Origin: Nonomuraea sp. PA05
GTDB lineage: Bacteria > Actinomycetota > Actinomycetes > Streptosporangiales > Streptosporangiaceae
DNA: 64,000 nucleotides
Assembly (NCBI RefSeq): GCF_008086045.1
Contig: NZ_VSEY01000024.1
Span: 144,536 to 208,535, forward strand
Reading direction: 5' to 3'
Both the position numbers and the translations under genes were made by a program. The notes beneath the pieces were generated by a model. The model did no database searches and had not been told where the DNA came from. It worked only from the letters and a program-made list of their open reading frames with translations. Numbering within the stretch: position 1 is the stretch's first letter; the number at the start of each line of letters is the position of its first letter. Positions 7,725 through 16,391 of the stretch are shown one piece after another.

Positions 7725-9332
7725 TCAGCGCGGATGCATCAGCGAGGCGCGGCGCTCCGCCGGGTCGTGGCCGGTCACCGCGACCGTCACGCCGGCGGCG
7801 GCCACCAGCCGCTCGGGGACCCGCGCGGGCATCGGCCCGCCGTCCGCTCCCCCGGCTCCCCTGGCTTCGCCGCCGACGTGGCGGAAGTCCGGCGGGAACG
7901 GCGCCGCCTGCTCGATCTGATGCTGGTAGAACTCCAGCCACATGGCCTGGTCGAAGGTGACCGCCGCCGTGATCCTGCCCTGGTAGCCGTAGACGGCCAC
8001 GAACCGCCGCTCCGCCGGCGAGCCCTGGGTGAAGACGACCTGGTCGGCGAACGTGGGCACGCCGACCGACTTGATGTTCACGCCGAACTGGGTGGACCAG
8101 AAGACCGGCACCGAAAGGTGCGGCCAGCGGTGCGCCTGGTCGCTGACCATGTTGTGCGCGGCGATCTCTGCCTGGGCGACCGCGTTGCCCCAGTGTTCGA
8201 GGCTCATGAACTGGTACTCGTAGATCGGGTGCGGGAAGCGGGCGATGTCGCCGGCCACGAACACGTCGTCGGTGACCAGGCCGTTGACGTCCACGGCGCG
8301 GCAGCCCGCGTCGCACGTCACGCCCCACACCCCGGCGGCCAGGCCGGAGTCGCGCAGCCACTCGACGTTGCGCACGGAGCCGAGCGCCACCACGGCCACG
8401 TCGGCCTCCACCGTGCTGCCGTCCGACAGCCTGGCTCCGGTCAGCCGGCCCGCGCCGTCCGACTCCAGCGCCGTGACGGTCGTGCCGGTCCGCAGGTCCA
8501 CGCCGTGGTCGCGCTGGAGCTGCGCGGCGATGTCGCCGATCACGCCGCCCATGGCGTTGTAGAGCGGGGCGGGCCCGCGCTCGACGACCGTCACCGGCAG
8601 GTCCAGCTCCCGGCAGACGGAGGCGATCTCGCTGCCCGTGAAGCCCGCGCCGAGGATGAGCACCCGTCGCGGGCCCGCCGCCAGCGCCTGCCGCAGCTCG
8701 GCGGCGTCCCTGGCGTCGCGCAGCGTGTACACGCCGTGCAGCGCCGCCTCGGCCGCGTCCGGCCAGGGACGGGCGCGGGTGCCGGTGGCCAGCAGGACCC
8801 GGTCGAACCCGACCTCCCTGCCGTCGGCCAGGAGCACCCGCTTGCCCGCCACGTCCAGGACGGTGGCCGGCGTGCCGAACAGCAGCTCGGCGTCCACCTC
8901 GCGCAGGCGGGGCAGGAGGGTGTGCTCGGGCGGGACCTGTCCGGTGAGCACCTGCTTGGACAGGGGCGGCCGGTCGTACGGCTCGCGCGTCTCGTCGCCG
9001 ATCATGGTCAGCTCGCCGGTGAACCCGTCCCGCCTGAGCACCTCGGCGGCCCGCGCCCCCGCCAGCGAGGCGCCGACGATCACGATCCGCCCGCCGACGG
9101 GCTGCGGGCGGGACTCCCGGTCGAGGGGCGGGTGCATCGACAGGGCGGTCCTGTCGAGGTGGATGGCCTGGACGGGGCAGGCCGCCGCCGCCCTGAGCAC
9201 GTGCTCGCGGTGCTCGTCGGCGGGCTGCAGGTCGTACAGGAGCGCCTCGTCGCGCATGGTGAAGACGTCCGGCGCGAGGAAGACGCACTGCCCGTATCCC
9301 TGGCAGCGCGTCAGATCGACGATGACTCGCAC
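7725..9332 (-). CDS. Ferredoxin-ferredoxin reductase fusion (P450 redox partner)
   Basis: A 535-residue protein from a GTG start preceded by a GGGGGAG ribosome site. Residues 1-65 are a bacterial 3Fe-4S type ferredoxin (C10-x5-C16 and C52-P53). Residues about 80-480 are a pyridine-nucleotide-disulfide-type FAD reductase with two Rossmann motifs (IVIVGASLAGARAAEVLR and VLILGAGFTGSEIASV) and the FAD-Asp motif DDVFVAGDIARF. It would pass electrons from NAD(P)H to the adjacent P450. Single-polypeptide ferredoxin/reductase fusions are less common than separate genes; the junction is uninterrupted in frame. Confidence 0.92.
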   Translation of the reverse strand: MRVIVDLTRCQGYGQCVFLAPDVFTMRDEALLYDLQPADEHREHVLRAAAACPVQAIHLDRTALSMHPPLDRESRPQPVGGRIVIVGASLAGARAAEVLRRDGFTGELTMIGDETREPYDRPPLSKQVLTGQVPPEHTLLPRLREVDAELLFGTPATVLDVAGKRVLLADGREVGFDRVLLATGTRARPWPDAAEAALHGVYTLRDARDAAELRQALAAGPRRVLILGAGFTGSEIASVCRELDLPVTVVERGPAPLYNAMGGVIGDIAAQLQRDHGVDLRTGTTVTALESDGAGRLTGARLSDGSTVEADVAVVALGSVRNVEWLRDSGLAAGVWGVTCDAGCRAVDVNGLVTDDVFVAGDIARFPHPIYEYQFMSLEHWGNAVAQAEIAAHNMVSDQAHRWPHLSVPVFWSTQFGVNIKSVGVPTFADQVVFTQGSPAERRFVAVYGYQGRITAAVTFDQAMWLEFYQHQIEQAAPFPPDFRHVGGEARGAGGADGGPMPARVPERLVAAAGVTVAVTGHDPAERRASLMHPR

Positions 9333-9431
9333 AAGCCCACTCCCCCGTTGAGCGTCACCCCCAGCGCTCTTCCCCGTCCCGGGCGCCCCCTAGCCGGTCC
9401 GGCCCATTCCTTGAGTTCTCTTTGCCGGCCC

Positions 9432-10349
9432 TCAGGTCGCCACGATGTCGGACCTGGCCAGCACCCGCAGATGCTCCATGAGCCGCTGCGGGCTGTCGGC
9501 GAGCGGCTGGACGCACACGTGGTCGGCCCCCGCGTCGAGGTGGGCGCGCACCCGCTCGATGATCGTCTCAGGGTCGCCCCACGCCACGATGGCGTCGACC
9601 AGCGCGTCGCTGCCGCCGTCGGCCAGGTCGTCCTCCTTCCAGCCCAGGTCGAGCAGGTTGTTGGCGTAGTTCGGCAGCGCCAGGTACCGCGCCGTGAAGC
9701 CACGGGCGATCTGCCGCGCCCGATCCGCGTCGGACTCCAGGATCACCGTCTGCTCGGGCGCCAGCACGGGCTCGGGGCCGAGCACCGCACGCGCGCGGGC
9801 CGTGTGCTCGGGCGTGACGAAGTACGGGTGCGCCCCGTACGCCCGCTGCGCCGCCAGCTCCAGCATCTTGCCGCGCAGCGCCGCCAGCAGCCGGGGCGCC
9901 GGCCCGGGAAGCGGCCCTGAGTACTCGGTGGCGTCCATGGCGTCGAGGTACTCGCGCATCGCCGACACCGGCTTGCGGTAGTCGTGGCCCCGCCCCCGCA
10001 CGGCGGGCGCGTGGCTGACGCCGATGCCCAGCACGAACCGGCCCTCGTACGCCTCCGACAGCGTGTTCGCCCCGTTCGCGGCGGCCGTGGCGTCGCGCCC
10101 CCAGATGCTCGCGATGCCGGTGGCGACGGTCAGGCTGCTCGTCCCGCCGAGCAGGATGGCCGCGTGGGCCAGCGCCTCCTTGCCGGTGGGGGTCTCACCG
10201 ATCCACAACGCCCCGAAGCCCAGGCTCTCGATCTCGGCGGCGGCCTCGCGCTCGAACGCGGCCGCCTCGCCGCTCAGCGTGCTGTTCCAGACCCCGACCC
10301 GGCCCAGGCGCCGCTTCAGCGCCTGTACGTCCTTCATCTCCGGCTTCAT
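9432..10349 (-). CDS. LLM-class F420-dependent oxidoreductase
   Basis: A 305-residue luciferase-like TIM barrel. Recognisable parts are GFGALWIGETPTGKEALAHA near the N-terminus, TSSLTVATGIASIWGRD, and the cofactor-proximal GRFVLGIGVSHAPAV. The form matches actinobacterial F420-dependent LLM proteins rather than FMN luciferases. It lies 99 bp upstream of the ferredoxin-reductase gene on the same strand and may be cotranscribed with the P450 system. Function beyond hydride transfer is unknown. Confidence 0.85.
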   Translation of the reverse strand: MKPEMKDVQALKRRLGRVGVWNSTLSGEAAAFEREAAAEIESLGFGALWIGETPTGKEALAHAAILLGGTSSLTVATGIASIWGRDATAAANGANTLSEAYEGRFVLGIGVSHAPAVRGRGHDYRKPVSAMREYLDAMDATEYSGPLPGPAPRLLAALRGKMLELAAQRAYGAHPYFVTPEHTARARAVLGPEPVLAPEQTVILESDADRARQIARGFTARYLALPNYANNLLDLGWKEDDLADGGSDALVDAIVAWGDPETIIERVRAHLDAGADHVCVQPLADSPQRLMEHLRVLARSDIVAT

Positions 10350-10444
10350 GCCTCATCACCTCACATCACAGGCACCTCTGCCCACGCGATCACCGAGCCA
10401 CGCCGACGGCCTTGCCGTGGTTCACCCGGCGTCCGCGTGACCAG

Positions 10445-10536
10445 GGTGGCGGGCCTGGCCGTGGTTCGCTCAGCGGCCTCGCCCACAGGTGGCGGGCCTG
10501 TTCGCTCAGCGTCCGCGTCCGGTGGTGGCGGGCCTG
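10445..10536. repeat. Three imperfect repeats of GGTGGCGGGCCTG
   Basis: The 13-mer occurs at 10445-10457, 10488-10500 and 10524-10536, with TTCGCTCAGCG between copies two and three and also at about 10465. The last copy is inside the 3' end of the SARP gene, so the array probably arose by duplication of that gene's end. Confidence 0.6.
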
Positions 10537-12623
10537 GTCACGTGCGCGTCGAGGGCGCAGGGGTGCTGGCGGCTCATCGCCGCGGAGGCGGCCCGGCTGT
10601 AGTGATGGAACAGGCGGGTGAGCGCGGCGCGCCGATCCTCCTCGGACTCCTCGCGGACGGCCCGCTCGGTGGCGTGGGCGCGCACCAGTTCGTGGAAGCG
10701 GTAGCGGCCGGGGGCGGGCTCCCCCAGCAGGTGCAGCTCCAGCAGCCGTTCCAGCGACGCCGACGCCCCGGCGACGGTCGTGGACAGCAGGGCGGCGGCG
10801 CTCTCCGGCACGATCTCGGCGCTCGGGTGCAGGCCCAGCAGGCGGTAGGCGCGCCGCCCGGCGGGGGTCAGGTCGCGGTAGGACAGGTCGAGGGCGGCGG
10901 CCACGCTGCGCCGGCCCGCGCGCAGCTCGCTCAGCCGTCGCCCGCGCGACTCCAGGCGTTCCAGCAGGTGACGCACGCTCCAGGCCGGGTGGGCCTGCAG
11001 CCGGGCCGCCGCCAGATGGATGGCCAGCGGCAGCAGGCCGCACCGGCGGACCACCTCGGCCACCGCCTCGCGCGCCTCACGCGCGTCCCGCAACGCACCC
11101 GGCACCCCCAGCGTGCCCAACGCCCCCAGCGCGCCCGCCGTGCCCAGCGCGCCCACCGTCCCCGCCGCCTCCAGCGCGCCCTCCGACGCCGCTGTGCCTC
11201 GCGTGCCCGGCGCGCCTGACACCCCCAGCGGGCCCAGGCCGCCCGCCGTGCCCGGCGCGTCCGGTGCTCTGGGCGCGCCCGCGACGCGCTCGGCGCCGGC
11301 GGCGGCGGTGAAGAGGGCGATGGCGTCCGGCTCCGGCAGCACGTCCACCGGCACGGTGCGGGCGCCGTCCAGGTCGAGCAGCCGCCTGCGGCTCGTGACC
11401 AGCACCCGGCACGCTCCCGCGCCTGGCAGCAGGGGCCGGATCTGGTCCTCTCCGGCGGCGTCGTCCAGCACGATGAGCATCTTCCTGCCGGCCAGCACGC
11501 TGCGGTACAGGGCGGCCCGGTCGGCGAGCTGCCGGGGGACGGCCTCGGCGGGCACGCCCAGCAGGGTCAGCACGCGGCCGAGCGTGCCGGCCGGGTCGCC
11601 CGGCGCGTGGCCGTGCAGGTAGCCGAGGTCGTCCGGGGCGCCGGCCGGGGTGTGGCCGTGCAGGTCGATGAAGAGCTGCCCGTCGGGGAAGGCGGGCGCC
11701 AGCCGGTGCGCGGCGTGCACGGCCAGCGCCGTCTTGCCCACCCCCGCCATGCCCTCCACGGCGGTGACCATCGCCGCCGACGCGTCGCAGATCCCGTCCA
11801 GGACGGCCAGCTCCCGCTCCCGCCCGGCGAACCCCGCCACGTCGGCGGGTAGCTGGCGGGGCGTGGGCCGCGCCGCGCGGGGCACGAGCCGCTCCTGGGT
11901 GAGCACCGCGCGGTGGAGCCAGCGCAGCTCCGTGTTGGGGTCGATGCCCAGCTCGTCCCTGAGCAGGCGGGAGATGGTGCGGTACGCGCCGAGCGCCTCG
12001 GCCTGCCGCCCGCCCCGGTACAGGGCGGTCATGAGCTGGGCCCAGAAGCGCTCCCGCAGCGGATGCTCGGCGGTCAGCGCCCGCAGCTCGGCGGTGAGCG
12101 CGGCGTGCTCCCCCGCCTGGAGGTCGGCGTCGATGCGGCGTTCGAGCACCTGGAGGCGCTGTTCGGCCAGCGGCGGCACGTCGATCCTGTGCAGTGTGTC
12201 GGACTCGACGTCCGCGCAGGCGGGCCCGCGCCACAGGCGCAGCGCCTCGTGCAGCAGCCGCCCCTCCTGCTGCCCGGCGTCCGCCGCGTGGTCGGCCTGC
12301 TGGACGAGGTGCCGGAACTGGAGCAGGTCGAGCTGGTCGGCGCGCAGCCTGGCGAGGTAGCCGCCGGGCTCGGTCTGGATCAGCTCGCCCAGGTCCAGCG
12401 ACTGCCGCAGGCGTGCCACGTTGGTCTGCAGGACCCGGCGCGGGTTGCGCGGGATCCGCTCGTCCCACAGCCGTTCCGCGAAGTGGTCGACGGTGACGAC
12501 CTCGTTGGGGCGGAGCAACAATGTCGCGAGAACCGTCCGGATCTTGCCGCCGGGCACAGCCGTCCGCCGCCCGTCGCGGAATACGGCGAGAGGGCCCAGC
12601 ACCGAGAACCGTACAACGATCAC
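10506..12623 (-). CDS. SARP/AfsR-family regulator with NB-ARC ATPase domain
   Basis: A 705-residue protein; the GTG at 12623 follows a GAGGAAG ribosome site. Order of domains: OmpR-like winged helix (residues about 1-95, SVLGPLAVFRDGRR), bacterial transcriptional activation domain (about 100-245), then an NB-ARC STAND ATPase with Walker A GMAGVGKTA and the late CGLLPLAIHLAAARL motif. It lacks the long TPR sensor of full AfsR. Between AALFTAAAGAERVAG-like sequence and the CGLLPLA motif there is an extra stretch of roughly 65 Gly/Ala/Pro residues (11085-11290) that normal family members lack. Such proteins activate secondary-metabolite or stress genes; the target here is unknown. Confidence 0.88.
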   Translation of the reverse strand: MIVVRFSVLGPLAVFRDGRRTAVPGGKIRTVLATLLLRPNEVVTVDHFAERLWDERIPRNPRRVLQTNVARLRQSLDLGELIQTEPGGYLARLRADQLDLLQFRHLVQQADHAADAGQQEGRLLHEALRLWRGPACADVESDTLHRIDVPPLAEQRLQVLERRIDADLQAGEHAALTAELRALTAEHPLRERFWAQLMTALYRGGRQAEALGAYRTISRLLRDELGIDPNTELRWLHRAVLTQERLVPRAARPTPRQLPADVAGFAGRERELAVLDGICDASAAMVTAVEGMAGVGKTALAVHAAHRLAPAFPDGQLFIDLHGHTPAGAPDDLGYLHGHAPGDPAGTLGRVLTLLGVPAEAVPRQLADRAALYRSVLAGRKMLIVLDDAAGEDQIRPLLPGAGACRVLVTSRRRLLDLDGARTVPVDVLPEPDAIALFTAAAGAERVAGAPRAPDAPGTAGGLGPLGVSGAPGTRGTAASEGALEAAGTVGALGTAGALGALGTLGVPGALRDAREAREAVAEVVRRCGLLPLAIHLAAARLQAHPAWSVRHLLERLESRGRRLSELRAGRRSVAAALDLSYRDLTPAGRRAYRLLGLHPSAEIVPESAAALLSTTVAGASASLERLLELHLLGEPAPGRYRFHELVRAHATERAVREESEEDRRAALTRLFHHYSRAASAAMSRQHPCALDAHVTRPATTGRGR

Positions 12624-13032
12624 AACGCCCACTTCCTCTGTGTGGCTCGATCGAGGGGGCGGCCGTGCGGAGCAGGATCGTGCGAGGCGCCGCGGCGTGG
12701 TGGCGGCACTGGCCGGCGCGATGATCGGCCCCCGTGGCCGCGTGGTCCCAAGGCGCGGCGGGGCCGGTGACGTTTGCCCCCGTGAACTTTCATTATCCCC
12801 GCTCTCAACAAAACGTTCGAATATGGCAGCGAACCGACCCCAAACCGTTATTGACACGGAGTCGACCACGCGGTGAACGCCTTCTCGAAAACGAATTCCG
12901 CTCGGACCGAAAGGCAATGCGTCCCGTTCCGCGTAATGGCATTCCATGTCACGGAATAAGGCCGGGACGCCGCGACCCGCCTCCCGCCCTCTTGACACAC
13001 TCTTCGCGGCAGTGGTCTCCTATCGCCAGTTC
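12624..13032. other. Intergenic divergent promoter region
   Basis: About 445 bp separates the SARP start from the first start of the rightward sugar operon. It is less GC-rich than its surroundings around 12785-12860. The minus strand carries GATAAT near 12795 that could serve the SARP gene. The plus strand carries TTGACA at 12852 and again at 12992. I see no coding potential. Confidence 0.5.
12992..13023 (+). promoter_or_regulatory. Putative promoter of the GH4/ABC/GH135 operon
   Basis: A consensus -35 TTGACA at 12992-12997 is followed by a possible -10 (TCCTAT, 13018-13023) at a long 20-bp spacing. The IclR-type direct repeat at 13033-13057 would cover the start of transcription, consistent with repression. 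Confidence 0.4.
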
Positions 13033-13057
13033 GGAACGACGTTCTGCGATACGGAAT
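13033..13057 (+). promoter_or_regulatory. IclR-type operator, GGAAC-N15-GGAAT
   Basis: GGAAC at 13033-13037 and GGAAT at 13053-13057 are spaced exactly 15 bp apart. The 14-mer GCGATACGGAATGA (13046-13059) recurs exactly, on the minus strand, at 24581-24594 in front of the DSD1/SDR operon. The same spaced repeat occurs at 25404-25428 and 30711-30735 near the two IclR genes. Confidence 0.65.
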
Positions 13058-13068
13058 GAGGAGCATCC

Positions 13069-13107
13069 ATGGAACGCCCCCTCTCGACGCCCGGACCCCG
13101 CGGGTGA
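13069..13107 (+). CDS. Possible 12-residue leader peptide coupled to the dehydrogenase gene
   Basis: An ATG at 13069 has the best ribosome site in the region (GAGGAG, 13058-13063, 5-bp spacing) and reads MERPLSTPGPRG before a TGA at 13105-13107. That stop overlaps the GTG at 13104 that begins the dehydrogenase, which has no ribosome site of its own. Translational coupling through a short upstream reading frame is the simplest explanation. The alternative is that the dehydrogenase starts at the ATG at 13056. Confidence 0.45.
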   Translation: MERPLSTPGPRG

Positions 13108-14048
13108 AGGCGCTCGTCTTCACCGGGCCGGGTGTGGTGGAGCCGCAGGACGTGCCGGAGCCCGAGGTGGCCCGGGGCGAGGTCCTCGTGCACGTGGTCA
13201 CGTCCGGGATCTGCGGCAGCGAGCTGCACGGCGTCAAGACCCCGGGCTTCCGGGTGCCGCCGCTGGTCATGGGGCACGAGTTCGCCGGGCGCACGGACGA
13301 CGGGCGCGCCGTGACGGTCAATCCCATCCTGTCGTGCGGCGAGTGCGACGTGTGCGCGGCCGGGCTGCGCAACGTCTGCAGGAACCGGCGGATCATCGGG
13401 GTGCACCGCCCCGGCGCGTTCGCCGAGCGCGTCGCGGTGCCCGCCGCCGCCGTGGTGCCGCTGCCGGACAGGCTCGGGTGGACGGCCGCCGGCGTGGTCG
13501 AGCCCGCCGCCAACTCCGTGCACGCCTGGCGGCTGGCCGGGCGCCCGTCCGGCGCCAGGGTCGGCGTGCTCGGCGCCGGCGCGATCGGGCTGACCTGCCT
13601 CCAGGTCGCGCTGTCCGGCGGCGCCGCCTCGGTCGAGGTGGCCGACCGCGCCCCCGACCGGCTGGAGATCGCCACCCGCCTCGGCGCCTCGGCCGCGGGC
13701 CCCGAGCTGACCGGCGAGTACGACGTCGTCTTCGACGCGGTCGGCGCCGCCGCCACGCACGAGCAGTCGGTCGCCCGCCTGCGCCCCGGCGGCGTGGCGG
13801 TCTGGCTCGGCCTGGCCGACCACGTGTCCGGCTACGACGCCGCCGACCTGGTACGCGGCGAGAAGCGGGTGCTCGGCTCGTTCGCCTACGACGACGCCGA
13901 CTTCGCCGCCGCCATCGGCCTGGTCGCCGGCTGGGACCTGAGCTGGGTCGAGACCTTCCCCCTCGCCGAGGGCGCGCAGGTCTTCACCGCGCTGATGAAC
14001 GGCCGCACCACCCCCGTCAAGGCCCTGCTCACCCCGGAAGGAGCGTAG
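13104..14048 (+). CDS. Zinc-dependent alcohol/polyol dehydrogenase (MDR superfamily)
   Basis: About 314 residues from GTG 13104. It has the catalytic zinc site (SGICGSELHG, MGHEFAG), the four-cysteine structural zinc lobe (CGECDVCAAGLRNVC), and the Rossmann motif VGVLGAGAIGLTCLQ. It resembles sorbitol, threonine or galactitol dehydrogenase-like members and probably oxidises a hydroxyl of a released sugar with NAD. It opens an eight-kilobase operon and ends 2 bp before the GH4 start. An ATG at 13056 would add 16 residues. Confidence 0.85.
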   Translation: MKALVFTGPGVVEPQDVPEPEVARGEVLVHVVTSGICGSELHGVKTPGFRVPPLVMGHEFAGRTDDGRAVTVNPILSCGECDVCAAGLRNVCRNRRIIGVHRPGAFAERVAVPAAAVVPLPDRLGWTAAGVVEPAANSVHAWRLAGRPSGARVGVLGAGAIGLTCLQVALSGGAASVEVADRAPDRLEIATRLGASAAGPELTGEYDVVFDAVGAAATHEQSVARLRPGGVAVWLGLADHVSGYDAADLVRGEKRVLGSFAYDDADFAAAIGLVAGWDLSWVETFPLAEGAQVFTALMNGRTTPVKALLTPEGA

Positions 14049-14050
14049 CG

Positions 14051-15346
14051 ATGGCCCGCATCGTCCTGGTGGGCGCCGGCAGCATCACGTTCGCCAAGAA
14101 CCTGCTGTCCGACATCCTGACCTTCCCCGAGCTGTCGGAGTCGACCGTCGTGCTGCACGACATCGACCGGGCGCGGCTCGGCACGGCCGAGGCGATGGCC
14201 AGGTGGATGGTCGCGGAGCTGGGCATCGGCGCGAAGGTCGAGGCGCACGCCGACCGCAGGGCCGCCGTGGACGGCGCCGACTACGTGATCAACGAGATCG
14301 CCGTCGGCGGCCTGGACGCGGTCAGGCGCGACTTCGAGATCCCCGCCGCGTACGGCGTCCGCCAGACGATCGCCGACACCCTCGGCATCGGCGGCATCTT
14401 CCGCGCGCTGCGCACGATCCCCGTCATGGTCGGCATCGGCGACGACCTGGCCGAGCTGGCCCCGCGCGCCACGCTGTTCACCTACACCAACCCGATGTCG
14501 ATGATCCCGTGGTCGGTGTACGCGGGCACGGCGTTCAAGAACGTCGTCGGCGTCTGCCACGCCGCCCGCGACACGCAGAAGACCCTGGCCAGGATGGTCG
14601 GCGTGCCGGAGGAGGAGGTCTCCTTCCTCACCGCCGGCGTCAACCACCAGGCGTTCGTGCTGCGCTTCGAGCGCGACGGCGAGAACCTCTACGACCGCCT
14701 CGACGAGCTGATCGCCCAGGACCCCGAGCTGGCCCGCCGGGTGCGCGTCGAGGTCTACCGGAGCTTCGGCTACTTCCCCACCGAGTCCAGCGAGCACGGC
14801 TCGGAGTACCTGCCGTGGTTCCTGCCGCACGAGGAGGAGGTGTCGCGTTACCGCATCCCGGTCGGCGTCTACCTCGGCTGGCTGGCCGACGGCTTCGAGG
14901 AGTACGAGACGTACCGGCGCTCGCTCGAAGAGGGCGGGGGCGTGCCGATCGAGCGCGGCGAGGAGCTGGCGTCGCTGGCCATCCACTCGATGGAGACGGG
15001 CACCCGCCGCATGATCCACGGCAACGTGCGCAACGGCGGGCTGATCTCCAACCTGCCGCGGGAGGCCACCGTCGAGGTGCCCTGCCACGTGGACCGCGCG
15101 GGCGTGCAGCCGGTGCGGGTCGGCGAGCTGCCCGCCCAGGTGGCGGCGCTGAACCGGACGTTCCTCAACGTCAGCGAGCTGACCGTGAAGGCGGCGCTGG
15201 AAGGCCGCCGCGACCACGTCTACCAGGCCGCGCTGCTCGACCCGAACACCTCGGCCACGCTCCCGGTCCGGAAGATCCGCGAGCTGGTGGACGACCTGAT
15301 CGCGGCCCACGGCGACCTGCTACCGGAGGGAATCAGGAATGTGTAG
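14051..15346 (+). CDS. GH4-family glycosidase (alpha-galactosidase/galacturonidase type)
   Basis: A 431-residue NAD- and metal-dependent glycosidase. The N-terminal Rossmann segment (RIVLVGAGSITFAKNLL), TNPMSM (N147), the metal Cys169 in VGVCHAA, and metal His199 in GVNHQAF are all present. GH4 enzymes cleave by oxidation at C3, elimination and re-addition, not by the usual acid-base pair. The long form with the VCHA motif is closest to MelA/alpha-galacturonidase-type members. No signal peptide, so it acts on imported oligosaccharide. It overlaps the next gene by 8 bp. Confidence 0.88.
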   Translation: MARIVLVGAGSITFAKNLLSDILTFPELSESTVVLHDIDRARLGTAEAMARWMVAELGIGAKVEAHADRRAAVDGADYVINEIAVGGLDAVRRDFEIPAAYGVRQTIADTLGIGGIFRALRTIPVMVGIGDDLAELAPRATLFTYTNPMSMIPWSVYAGTAFKNVVGVCHAARDTQKTLARMVGVPEEEVSFLTAGVNHQAFVLRFERDGENLYDRLDELIAQDPELARRVRVEVYRSFGYFPTESSEHGSEYLPWFLPHEEEVSRYRIPVGVYLGWLADGFEEYETYRRSLEEGGGVPIERGEELASLAIHSMETGTRRMIHGNVRNGGLISNLPREATVEVPCHVDRAGVQPVRVGELPAQVAALNRTFLNVSELTVKAALEGRRDHVYQAALLDPNTSATLPVRKIRELVDDLIAAHGDLLPEGIRNV

Positions 15347-16391
15347 CCCGGATCTGCCCCTGTCCCGTTACCGGCCGGTCTCCCAGCTCCAGGTCGCGGT
15401 CCACGAGGTGGACCGCGCCCGGATGCCGGTCGTGGACGCGCACATCCACCTCGGCCGCTGGCTGACCGAGGACGGGAGCTGGATGGTCAAGGACGTCCCT
15501 GCCCTGATCGGGCTGATGGACGAGCTGAACCTGCGCGGCATGGTCAACCTCGACGGCCGCTGGGGCAGGGAGCTGGCCGAGAACCTCGAACGCTACGACG
15601 CCGCCTACCCGGGCAGGTTCGCCACGTTCTGCCACGTGGACTGGTCGCAGACGGCCGAGCCCGGCTTCGGCGAGCGGCTGGCCGCCCAGCTCACGCGGAA
15701 CGTGGCGGAGGGCGCGGCGGGGCTGAAGGTGTGGAAGGACGTGGGCCTGCGGGTCCGCGACGACCGGGGCGAGCTGGTCATGCTCGACGACCCGCGGCTC
15801 GACCCGCTGTGGGCGGCCGTCGGCGAGGCGGGCATCCCGATCGCGCTGCACACCGCCGACCCGGTGGCCTTCTTCCAGCCGGCCGACGAGCGCAACGAGC
15901 GGCTCGAACTGCTGGCGGCCCGGCCCGACTGGAACTTCTCCGGCCCGGAGTTCCCGCCGTTCGAGCGGCTGATGGAGGCCATGGAGGCGATGATCGCCCG
16001 GCATCCGGCGACCACGGTGATCGGCGTGCACGCCGGCTGCTGGCCGGAGAACCTGGCCTTCGCGAGCCGCCTGCTGGACACGTACCCGAACTTCCGCGTC
16101 GACATCGCCGCACGCATCGCCGAGCTGGGCCGCCAGCCGCGCGCCACGCGCGCGCTGATGCTGCGCCACCCCGACCGGGTGCTGTTCGGCACGGACGAGA
16201 TCCCGCCGGACCGGGAGATCTACCGCATCCACTTCCGGTTCATGGAGACCGACGACGAGGCGTTCGCGCACTCACTCGACGACCCGCCGCCGATGGGCCG
16301 CTGGACGATCTCCGGCCTCGACCTGCCCGAGGACGTCCTCCAGCAGGTCTACGCCGGCAACGCGCTGCGGCTCGTGCCGAGGCTGGCATGA
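15339..16391 (+). CDS. Amidohydrolase-superfamily (amidohydrolase 2) metal-dependent hydrolase
   Basis: A 350-residue TIM barrel with the N-terminal metal motif VVDAHIHLGR, LKVWKDVGL, ALHTADP, a second metal region VIGVHAGCWPEN, and a late Asp in LFGTDEIP. It belongs to the ACMSD/lactonase-like amidohydrolase 2 branch, which includes decarboxylases and sugar lactonases. The start overlaps the GH4 end, and its stop overlaps the permease ATG (ATGA), so its job is tied to imported saccharide. De-acylation, lactone hydrolysis or deamination are candidate roles; I cannot decide. Confidence 0.8.
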   Translation: MCSPDLPLSRYRPVSQLQVAVHEVDRARMPVVDAHIHLGRWLTEDGSWMVKDVPALIGLMDELNLRGMVNLDGRWGRELAENLERYDAAYPGRFATFCHVDWSQTAEPGFGERLAAQLTRNVAEGAAGLKVWKDVGLRVRDDRGELVMLDDPRLDPLWAAVGEAGIPIALHTADPVAFFQPADERNERLELLAARPDWNFSGPEFPPFERLMEAMEAMIARHPATTVIGVHAGCWPENLAFASRLLDTYPNFRVDIAARIAELGRQPRATRALMLRHPDRVLFGTDEIPPDREIYRIHFRFMETDDEAFAHSLDDPPPMGRWTISGLDLPEDVLQQVYAGNALRLVPRLA

